DNA from: an uncultured bacterium
GTDB lineage: Bacteria; Patescibacteriota; Patescibacteriia; Patescibacteriales; Patescibacteriaceae
Assembly (NCBI GenBank): GCA_937868555.1
Contig: CALMNI010000088.1
Location: forward strand, 1-6,016
DNA: 6,016 nt
Direction: 5' to 3'
In this document: positions 1 through 5,844 of the stretch, one piece after another
Layout: each line of letters begins with the position of its first letter
How positions within the stretch are numbered: the first letter of the stretch is position 1
Translations under genes and position numbers: made by a program
Notes under the pieces: model-generated
The model's input: only the letters and a program-made list of their open reading frames with translations
Database searches by the model: none
What the model was told of the DNA's origin: nothing

Positions 1-1
1 G

Positions 2-151
2 CTCGAGAGTATTTTGTCTAAGATGAAGAGGAGCGAACGAAAAAAGATTTTGGGTAATCGTGATGCCAATAAGGAAACATTAGAGGCTCTAAAGGTTATT
101 TGGGCAAAAAATCCAACCACTAAGGAAGACGAGAAAAATGAAGAAATATAA
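2..151 (+). CDS. C-terminal tail of an upstream protein (5' end outside window)
   Basis: An open frame runs from the first bases of the window to a TAA at 149-151 and gives 49 residues. The other two forward frames are closed early, by TAA at 19-21 in one and by TGA soon after in the other. The peptide is highly charged (many Lys and Glu), has no membrane segment, and ends in an acidic-basic tail (EDEKNEEI), as is common for the disordered end of a cytosolic protein. An ATG at 23 could start a very short ORF, but continuation of a longer gene from upstream is simpler. I do not recognise the family. It ends 19 bases before the next start, so it could be cotranscribed with the genes that follow. 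Confidence 0.55.
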   Translation, partial: LESILSKMKRSERKKILGNRDANKETLEALKVIWAKNPTTKEDEKNEEI

Positions 152-170
152 AATTTAAGAGCTTGAATAT

Positions 171-1418
171 ATGACAGTCCTAGAAAATAAAATTCCAGAA
201 TATATCGATGACATTCTAAGTGCAGAATATCAGCGTGTCTTGGTAGAAAAATTGCGTATACATTATCAGTTCTCTTTTGATGAAAAGAGGAGTATTCAGG
301 ATGCTCTTGAAAATATATATTATGGCAAGCTAGGGTTACATGACTTAGTTGGTTTTTTGCAGAAGAATATTATTTCAGTCAAAATAGATATCAACAAATT
401 AGCGATGGACATTGCCGGAATGTGTATCTTGCCAGCTGAAGAATATTTAAAAGGGCAGGGCCAAGATGTTACCGCATACATTGTTTCGCTAGGCGGTAAT
501 CCATCGACGTATCAAAAATATGTAGATACGATGAAGCGGGCTATTGAAGAAGAAAAAGCCGGAACCTATGATCATGATTCATATATGAATGAAGATCAAA
601 AAATTGCACCAGCGCCTTCAGTAATTGACGAAGAGGAAAGAGAAAGCGTTTCCATAGCGGACTTAATGCCTGATGAACGGGCAGCGGCCTTAAAAGATTT
701 TTTAGAAAATAACTTAGCCTTGATTTTAGCTCCTAGCAGTGCCGCAACACTTAATGATATCAACACTGCTTTAATATTGACTTTAGGAAGCAACCAAGAA
801 AATCGCGAAGATATTATAAAAATTATCACCAATTCCAAGCAACTTATAGGGAGTAAAATGATCATTGATGAAGGAAGAGAAGTGCCGCAAACAGGAGCCG
901 CTTGGTTAAAGGACTTCAATAAAATTATTGGGGCTAACCATTTTGAAGCCTTAATGATCGCTCGTTTTTTAATTGAATCCCCAAGTGCGAAGCGCTTGCC
1001 CGAAGAAGAAAAACAGCTGTTGCGTAATTATTTAACTTTGTACCATAATATTATTGCGTTCCCCGAACCGTTTTTGAATTTACCGGTAGAGCGTTGGCAT
1101 GTTATTCCAACGGTTACTGAAGCTATTGAGAAAGAGGCCTTTAAAGATTATGAAGAAGTACCTCGGCAACAGAAACCCGCTTCTTTTGTGCAGAAGCAGA
1201 CAGCAAAGCCAATCACTTCGCCGAAAGCAACTGTCCCTTCTCGTATTGAGTCAGTTGTAAGAACACAAAAATCTGTTGTACCAACTATGCCGGATCCTCA
1301 AGCAATAGTTGAAGATTCCTCCGAACTTATGAATTTAAAAAATATGCTTTTGCAGTATCCGTCCGGCAGCCTTGAACGACAGGCCATAGAAGAAGAAATT
1401 AAAAAGTTAAATAATTAA
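171..1418 (+). CDS. Conserved hypothetical, CPR-type soluble helical protein (415 aa)
   Basis: This is a soluble, mostly alpha-helical protein with no signal peptide or membrane segment. Residues 7-92 form a helical domain that opens with a KIPEYIDDIL motif and resembles the N-terminus of the next gene's product. Residues about 165-310 form a second helical domain. It contains the stretch FEALMIARFLIES (258-270), then a charged LPEEEKQLLRNYLTLY segment (276-291), then a Pro/aromatic patch FPEPF (297-301) and a WHVIP motif (309-313). Similar motifs are familiar to me from unnamed CPR proteins. Residues 325-380 are Pro/Lys/Thr-rich and probably disordered. The last 30 residues form a short amphipathic helix pair around YPSGSLERQAIEEEI (396-410), which could dock a partner. 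The ATG at 171 is the only good start, with a weak AAGAG at 157-161. The function is unknown. Its position upstream of a VirB4/PrgI module suggests, by inference only, a role with that machine. Confidence 0.85.
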   Translation: MTVLENKIPEYIDDILSAEYQRVLVEKLRIHYQFSFDEKRSIQDALENIYYGKLGLHDLVGFLQKNIISVKIDINKLAMDIAGMCILPAEEYLKGQGQDVTAYIVSLGGNPSTYQKYVDTMKRAIEEEKAGTYDHDSYMNEDQKIAPAPSVIDEEERESVSIADLMPDERAAALKDFLENNLALILAPSSAATLNDINTALILTLGSNQENREDIIKIITNSKQLIGSKMIIDEGREVPQTGAAWLKDFNKIIGANHFEALMIARFLIESPSAKRLPEEEKQLLRNYLTLYHNIIAFPEPFLNLPVERWHVIPTVTEAIEKEAFKDYEEVPRQQKPASFVQKQTAKPITSPKATVPSRIESVVRTQKSVVPTMPDPQAIVEDSSELMNLKNMLLQYPSGSLERQAIEEEIKKLNN

Positions 1419-1427
1419 GGTATAGAT

Positions 1428-1465
1428 TCCCCGGTACGTTTATTCCCGCGGAAGCGGGAAGGGGA
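1428..1465 (+). repeat. Nested inverted repeat / hairpin in the gap before the 436-aa gene
   Basis: TTCCCGC (1443-1449) and GCGGGAA (1454-1460) form a perfect 7-bp stem closed by the tetraloop GGAA (1450-1453), which fits the stable GNRA class. A second pairing, TCCCC (1428-1432) with GGGGA (1461-1465), stacks directly on the 3' side, leaving ten unpaired bases on the 5' side. No T-run follows, so it does not look like an intrinsic terminator. The 3' arm contains the best ribosome-binding-site candidate of the downstream gene. The palindrome (TTCCCGC...GCGGGAA with a nearby GGGGACGACA) also resembles small dispersed intergenic palindromes of many bacteria, so it could be a copy of a repeat family. 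That would need the rest of the genome to decide. Confidence 0.7.
1459..1465 (+). promoter_or_regulatory. Candidate Shine-Dalgarno site for the 436-aa gene, inside a hairpin arm
   Basis: AAGGGGA lies 11 bases before the ATG at 1477. It can pair with the 16S rRNA tail over about six positions with one G-U wobble. The spacing is slightly long. It is the most SD-like element before any gene in the window, and it overlaps the 3' arms of both stems of the 1428-1465 hairpin, so folding would hide it. Regulation by folding is an inference. Confidence 0.45.
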
Positions 1466-1476
1466 CGACAAAATTC

Positions 1477-2787
1477 ATGCTTTCATATCTTGAAAAATTT
1501 AATAATTTGCCGAAAAATATCAAGGATCAAATCAATGCTCCCGGTGTTATGGCGCGTATCAGCGAATTAGGACAGTCCTTCGGCGTTAATTTAGCGACGG
1601 TTATTATGCGCGTTATGGCTAAGGAAATAAAGCTCGACGCGCTCGGAGCGTATTTCATTAATGAGTTGAATGTAAGCGCTGAGAACGCGCGCACGCTTGA
1701 ACAAAAATTACGCCGAGAAGTTTTTGCAGGCGTTATTGATTTTTTGTTAGGTGCTGATCAAGGACCGAAATTAGTGTTTGCCGAAGAGGACGAGCATGAA
1801 GTCCGCCACAGCGCCCAAAAAGTTTCAACGATCGATTTTGACTCCGAAGTCGAGGGTTATGTCGAGGAAATTGTAAAACAAAGCCGCATTAATTTTGAAA
1901 ATCCGCTCGCCGCGGGTAAATTCAGGCAAGTGCTAAAAACATATTTGCGGGGAACGAGGGATAAATTAGCGGTAGGCGAAGTATTAGTTAAGGCCGCTGA
2001 ATTGGGAGGCATAGCATTAAACAGAGATACGGCTGACAGAGTTTTGTTAATTGCTGATAATTATATACGCCGACGTGCCAAGCCCGCTACGCCTCTTGCT
2101 AAAATTCCGTTGCCGCAAGAAGAAAAGCTTATTTCCCCCTTGCCGCCGGCAGCTGAATATGATCTCAGTGCTTCTTTGCGCGAGCAGGGTAAGTTAAAAG
2201 AAGAAAAGTCTCAGCCCGTTCGTTTTTCTCCCCCGCTTGATGCCAGCCATGAATTAGCGCCGCCTGTACCGGTTATTGTGGCTGCCCCCGTCCCCGTGCC
2301 AGTAGCGCCACCAGCGGCTCGTAAGGCAGTAAAAGAGGTTATTGCCGGCAAGCCTTTGAATAAGGAAACATTGCGCCGCATTGCTCCCAAAACGGTCATC
2401 GATAATACGGTAAAAGTCGGTAGTGGAAAAGTGCGCATGGATGATATTAGGTATACGCCGCATGCGGTTGGTCCTATTGAAGAATTACAGGCTTTTAGCC
2501 TTATAAATTTTCGCCGTCTTGATCCCGATCCTATTAAAGCCATAGAAAAAATTAAGAATAAGCTAGAGCTTTTGGGTCGTGATGAATATTCAAAAAAAAT
2601 AGAAGGTATTGTCGCTTGGCATCAAAGCCCGCTTAACCGTTTGTATCTTGCGGTGTGCCGACGCAGCCTTGACGAAGGGCTGTCGCTTGGAGCCATTATC
2701 GACCGCGAGCAAAAAAAGGACAAGGCTTTTTTGAAAGCTGATGAATTATCGGCTATTATTTCTTTAAATCGGAGCCTTAAATTTTAA
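1477..2787 (+). CDS. Conserved hypothetical, CPR-type multi-domain helical protein (436 aa)
   Basis: This is a soluble protein with three apparent folded parts and no signal peptide or membrane helix. Residues 1-92 are a helical domain opening with NLPKNIKDQI and ending REVFAGVIDFL, laid out like the N-terminus of the preceding 415-aa protein. Residues 125-200 are a second helical domain with LKTYLRGTRDKL (153-164) and the Gly-containing turn AAELGGIAL (173-181). Residues 205-290 are a long Pro/Ala/Val linker, densest at 259-281. Residues 315-436 are a C-terminal domain with VGPIEELQAF (331-340), INFRRL (343-348) and IEGIVAWHQSPLNRLY (375-390). I know these motifs from unnamed CPR proteins, but no function is established to my knowledge. 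The ATG at 1477 follows an SD-like AAGGGGA. The stop is 5 bases before the PrgI gene, which places it in the same operon and suggests a cytoplasmic partner of the secretion-like core. Confidence 0.87.
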   Translation: MLSYLEKFNNLPKNIKDQINAPGVMARISELGQSFGVNLATVIMRVMAKEIKLDALGAYFINELNVSAENARTLEQKLRREVFAGVIDFLLGADQGPKLVFAEEDEHEVRHSAQKVSTIDFDSEVEGYVEEIVKQSRINFENPLAAGKFRQVLKTYLRGTRDKLAVGEVLVKAAELGGIALNRDTADRVLLIADNYIRRRAKPATPLAKIPLPQEEKLISPLPPAAEYDLSASLREQGKLKEEKSQPVRFSPPLDASHELAPPVPVIVAAPVPVPVAPPAARKAVKEVIAGKPLNKETLRRIAPKTVIDNTVKVGSGKVRMDDIRYTPHAVGPIEELQAFSLINFRRLDPDPIKAIEKIKNKLELLGRDEYSKKIEGIVAWHQSPLNRLYLAVCRRSLDEGLSLGAIIDREQKKDKAFLKADELSAIISLNRSLKF

Positions 2788-2792
2788 GAACC

Positions 2793-3263
2793 ATGGAACA
2801 GTTCACCGTACCCCAATTTATTGATGTTGAAGATAAGATTATCGGACCTATTACGGTCCGGCAATTTATTATCATGCTGGTCGGCATTTTGCTAATGGCC
2901 CTCTTCTATAAATTATTTGATTTTACCCTTTTTGTTGTCTTGGCTTTGTTTGTATTCATACTCACGGTAACCTTTGCTTTTGTTAAAGTAAATGGCACGC
3001 CTTTCCATTATTTTTTACTTAATTTGATCCAAACTTTCAAAAAGCCTCGGTTACGCGTTTGGCGTAAAGATGATACACTAGTAAAGGCCTTGGAAATCGA
3101 AAATCCTATAGCGGCAGCTCCCGCCGCTCCTCGACGCGCCGCTTATTCAAGCAGCCGGCTTAATGAGTTATCGTTAATCGTCGATACGCAAGGATCTTAT
3201 CAGGGAGAAGCTGACGACTCTGTCACTATCACCCGCAACAAAAATTTAGCCGATTTTTCTTAA
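2793..3263 (+). CDS. PrgI family inner-membrane protein (VirB3-like T4SS component)
   Basis: The N-terminus VPQFIDVEDKIIGPITVRQ (6-24) is the hallmark opening of the PrgI family. Two hydrophobic helices follow, at about 25-42 and 44-64. Then come the family-typical GTPFHYFLLN (68-77) and the basic KKPRLRVWRK (83-92). PrgI proteins are small two-helix membrane proteins encoded beside VirB4-type ATPases in Gram-positive-style conjugation systems and are considered VirB3-like; they help anchor the ATPase to the membrane. Residues 94-156 are a tail beyond the usual core, with an Ala/Pro/Arg-rich patch (106-117) and a Ser-rich stretch, probably disordered. The start at 2793 comes 5 bases after the previous stop and has no clear SD (GGAG at 2771-2774 is 18 bases away), so translational coupling is likely. 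One base separates its stop from the next ATG. The family call is firm; the transported substrate is not known. Confidence 0.93.
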   Translation: MEQFTVPQFIDVEDKIIGPITVRQFIIMLVGILLMALFYKLFDFTLFVVLALFVFILTVTFAFVKVNGTPFHYFLLNLIQTFKKPRLRVWRKDDTLVKALEIENPIAAAPAAPRRAAYSSSRLNELSLIVDTQGSYQGEADDSVTITRNKNLADFS

Positions 3264-3264
3264 T

Positions 3265-3945
3265 ATGCCTGCCTCAACTACTCATCCTTCAACGTTGCGT
3301 TATCTTGATATTGCCGGTATCCGCCAAGATACGGTTATTATGAAAGATGGCAGTTTGCGTTCGGTAATAATGGTATCGAGCGTAAACTTTGCTTTGAAAA
3401 ATGAGGATGAGCAAAATGCTATTATCGCTGCATACGTTAGTTTTCTTAACAATATTAGCTTTCCTTTGCAGATCATCATTCAATCGCGGGAACTCAATAT
3501 TGAGAATTATCTGAACGATTTAAAGCAAAAAGAAAAAGAACAGACTAATGAATTATTAAAAATGCAAATAGGGGAGTATATAGGATATATTCAAGAACTG
3601 GTTTCCCTATCTAAGATCATGAATAAGCGCTTTTACGTTGTTGTACCGTATAACCCATTATCCGACAAAAAGAAGGGATTTTTTTCCCGCTTAACCGAAA
3701 CCTTCAGCCCGACTTCGCTTATCCGAATGAAAGAAGAGAATTTCGCCAAGTTGCGATTAGAACTACAGCGCCGCGTTGATAATGTAATTTCCGGCCTTGA
3801 TTCGATAGGATTAAATGCGATTGAATTGGATACGCAAAGCTTAATAGAGCTTTATTACAATACGTATAATCCGGTTACGGCCGCCAATGAGAAGCTAGCG
3901 CCGACGGAGCAGTTGAGAATTGAAGAAAATGAACATTATGCTTAA
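3265..3945 (+). CDS. TraC-like domain protein (stand-alone VirB4 N-terminal-type module)
   Basis: This 226-aa soluble protein matches the TraC-like domain proteins found just upstream of virB4 in CPR genomes. Diagnostic stretches are YLDIAGIRQDTVIMKDGSLR (13-32), VSSVNFALKNEDEQNAII (37-54), FPLQIIIQSRELNIENYL (66-83), RFYVVVPYNPLSDKKKGFFS (122-141) and LDTQSLIELYYNTYNP (188-203). A charged helix at 84-115 is probably coiled. It has no Walker motifs, so it is not itself an ATPase. In larger VirB4/TraC proteins related sequence belongs to the N-terminal part that docks on the membrane complex, so this protein probably works bound to the VirB4 ATPase encoded next. Its ATG lies one base after the PrgI stop, and its own stop overlaps the VirB4 start by 8 bases. 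This points to coupled translation and near-equal amounts. I am confident of the family; the exact interface is inferred. Confidence 0.88.
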   Translation: MPASTTHPSTLRYLDIAGIRQDTVIMKDGSLRSVIMVSSVNFALKNEDEQNAIIAAYVSFLNNISFPLQIIIQSRELNIENYLNDLKQKEKEQTNELLKMQIGEYIGYIQELVSLSKIMNKRFYVVVPYNPLSDKKKGFFSRLTETFSPTSLIRMKEENFAKLRLELQRRVDNVISGLDSIGLNAIELDTQSLIELYYNTYNPVTAANEKLAPTEQLRIEENEHYA

Positions 3946-5836
3946 GTTTTCTGATATATTTAAGAAAAAAGTCGCAGCTGACCTTTCTGTCAGCGAGGAG
4001 CCTATTGAAAAGGTGCCGAATTTGCAGCGTTATAGCGCTGAAGCAGAAGCGGCAGAAGAGGCGGTAACTGAAGAAAAAACTTTCCGTCGCGGGCTTGTTT
4101 CTATTACTGAACTTATTGCTCCTGAGAGTTTTGAGGCTTCTCCTCATTATCTTAAATTAGGTTCGAAATTTTTGCGGACAATTTTTGTAATATCATATCC
4201 TCGTTATATCAGCGTTGGTTGGTTTGCCCCTATTATTAACCTTAATACGACCTTTGACATTGCGATGTTTTTTTACCCGGTAAAAAGCGCCGTTATTCTT
4301 AAACAATTGAAAAAGAAAGTTGGCGCCCTTGAAGCGCAAATTATCGCCGATACGGAAAAAGGTGCTCCGCGCGATCCGATTCGAGAAACAGCCGTTCGCG
4401 ATATTGAGTCTTTGCGCGATTCCTTAACACAGGGAACGGAAAAGTTCTTTCAGTTCGCTCTGTATGTTACGCTCTATAGCGATACGCTTGAAGAGCTTGA
4501 TCGCATGTCGGATACGGTTGAAGATATTTTTGGTTCTCGATTGGTCTATTCCAAGCGCGTTTTCTATCAAGCCGAGCAGGGATTTAATTCAACCTTGCCG
4601 CTGAACAACGATGAGCTTTATATTGCCTTTAACATGAATTCCTCTCCGGTCGCTTCTTCTTTCCCTTTCGTTTCGAGTGAACTGACGAGTGATAATGGAA
4701 TATTATATGGTATCAATAGACACAATAATAGCTTAATTTTGTTTGACCGTTTCAGCCTGCAAAATGCCAACAGCGTTGTTTTTGCGACTTCTGGAGCCGG
4801 CAAAAGCTATGCTATTAAGCTGGAGATTTTGCGCAGCTTGATGATGGGAACGGAAATTATCGTTATTGATCCGGAATATGAATATAAACATTTGGCCGAA
4901 GCAGTAGGGAGTACGTATATAAATATTTCTTTAGCGAGCCAAAGCAAGATTAATCCCTTTGACTTGCCAAAAGCGATTGGCGACCAGACGAAAATAGAAG
5001 ACATTATCCGCAGCGCAGTTATTACGCTTAAGGGGCTCGTGCGCTTGATGATTGGCAACTTGAACTATGAGGAGGATTCAATTGTTGACCGTGCTTTGCT
5101 GGAAACCTACGCTAAAAAAGATATTACGCCCGATGCTGATCTGGCGACGGTTGAACCGCCGGTCATGGCCGATTTCGAAGAAATTCTTGAAGGCATGGAA
5201 GGCGGCAATGATTTAGCAGCCCGCTTAAAAAAATACACGGAGGGTACCTTTGCCGGATTATTTAATAGCCCGACGAATGTGCAAATGGAAAATCAGCTGG
5301 TTTGCTTTTCGGTGCGCGATCTTGAAGATGAATTGCGTCCGATGGCAATTTATACGGTTGTCAATTATATTTGGAACGAGGTGCGAAGCCAGGTTAGAAA
5401 GCGCGTTTTGGTAATTGATGAAGCGTGGTGGCTTATGCAGCACGAGGACAGCGCTAAATTTATTTTTGCGCTCGTCAAGCGCTGCCGCAAGTATTATTTA
5501 GGAGTAACGACCATTACCCAGGACGTCAACGACTTTTTGCGTTCTCCCTACGGACAAGCAATTGTCACCAACTCTTCCTTGCAGATTCTTTTAAAGCAGT
5601 CGCCGGCTTCAATCGATCTTATTCAAAAAACCTTCATTCTTACGGAAAGTGAAAAATATCTATTACTTGAATGCGGGGTTGGCGAAGGCATTTTCTTTGC
5701 GGGCAATAAGCACGCCGCCATTAAAGTAGTCGCTTCCTATATTGAAGACCAACTTATTACTTCTGATCCAAAACAGCTTTTGGAAATTGAAGAAGCTAAA
5801 AAAGATGCGGAACGAGCTAAGGCTCTTGCCGTTTAA
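3938..5836 (+). CDS. virB4: VirB4-type T4SS / conjugal transfer ATPase
   Basis: This is a cytoplasmic, membrane-associated ATPase of the VirB4/TraC/TrbE class, 632 aa from the ATG at 3938. The N-terminal part (about 50-270) is the CagE/TrbE/VirB-type region, with YPRYISVGWF near 87-96. The RecA-like core has Walker A TSGAGKS (284-290, Lys289), an IDPEYEY motif (310-316), Walker B VLVIDE (490-495, Glu495 the likely catalytic base), and the sensor-like TTITQDVNDF (524-533, Gln528). The C-terminal part LLKQSPASIDLIQ (551-563) to GVGEGIFFAG (580-589) is typical of the family. All nucleotide-binding motifs look intact. Start choice: ATG 3938 has GAAGAA (3922-3927) at 10-base spacing and gives a normal MLKFSDIFKKK opening. 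ATG 3929 and TTG 3920 are alternatives that add 3 or 6 residues. It overlaps the TraC-like gene by 8 bases. It probably powers assembly or transport in this reduced secretion-like machine. The last 20 residues are a charged helix. Confidence 0.93.
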   Translation: MLKFSDIFKKKVAADLSVSEEPIEKVPNLQRYSAEAEAAEEAVTEEKTFRRGLVSITELIAPESFEASPHYLKLGSKFLRTIFVISYPRYISVGWFAPIINLNTTFDIAMFFYPVKSAVILKQLKKKVGALEAQIIADTEKGAPRDPIRETAVRDIESLRDSLTQGTEKFFQFALYVTLYSDTLEELDRMSDTVEDIFGSRLVYSKRVFYQAEQGFNSTLPLNNDELYIAFNMNSSPVASSFPFVSSELTSDNGILYGINRHNNSLILFDRFSLQNANSVVFATSGAGKSYAIKLEILRSLMMGTEIIVIDPEYEYKHLAEAVGSTYINISLASQSKINPFDLPKAIGDQTKIEDIIRSAVITLKGLVRLMIGNLNYEEDSIVDRALLETYAKKDITPDADLATVEPPVMADFEEILEGMEGGNDLAARLKKYTEGTFAGLFNSPTNVQMENQLVCFSVRDLEDELRPMAIYTVVNYIWNEVRSQVRKRVLVIDEAWWLMQHEDSAKFIFALVKRCRKYYLGVTTITQDVNDFLRSPYGQAIVTNSSLQILLKQSPASIDLIQKTFILTESEKYLLLECGVGEGIFFAGNKHAAIKVVASYIEDQLITSDPKQLLEIEEAKKDAERAKALAV

Positions 5837-5844
5837 AACTTCTT

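Noticed and set aside
596..919. Open frame on the minus strand inside the 415-aa gene, with hydrophobic stretches
   Set aside because: It lies wholly antisense to a gene with coherent helical domains. Its Leu/Ser/Ile-rich sequence is what the complement of acidic and Lys-rich codons gives, and it has no recognisable domain.
1398..1426. Possible promoter with TATAGA (1421-1426) before the 436-aa gene
   Set aside because: The upstream hexamer at 17-base spacing is only ATTAAA, and the region is AT-rich by chance at the end of a Lys/Asn-coding stretch. This is too weak to report as a promoter.
1428..1470. Hairpin as a Rho-independent terminator
   Set aside because: The stem is strong, but the bases after it (GGGGACGACA) contain no T-run on either the inner or the outer pairing.
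2259..2320. Tandem repeat in the Pro/Val-coding linker
   Set aside because: The protein repeats Pro-Val and Ala-Pro steps, but the DNA shows no exact repeat unit of useful length. It is amino-acid bias rather than a DNA repeat.
2211..2543. Minus-strand open frames opposite the Pro/Ala/Val linker of the 436-aa protein
   Set aside because: The Gly/Thr/Ala low-complexity translation is a mirror of the GC-richer Pro-rich linker codons. There is no start context or domain.
3920..3945. Frameshift splitting one VirB4 gene into the TraC-like gene and the ATPase gene
   Set aside because: Both products have complete family-typical ends, the ATPase keeps its own N-terminal region, and separate TraC-like and VirB4 genes are what I expect in CPR-type loci. 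The 8-base overlap is a normal coupling arrangement.
3875..4147. Minus-strand open frame across the TraC-like/VirB4 junction, and others inside virB4
   Set aside because: They are antisense to strongly supported genes, and their basic or Leu-rich sequence has no recognisable family features.
171..5836. Alternative genetic code with TGA read as Gly, as in some CPR lineages
   Set aside because: No in-frame TGA interrupts the genes, and conserved glycines, including those in Walker A, use GGA and GGC. The window gives no evidence for recoding.
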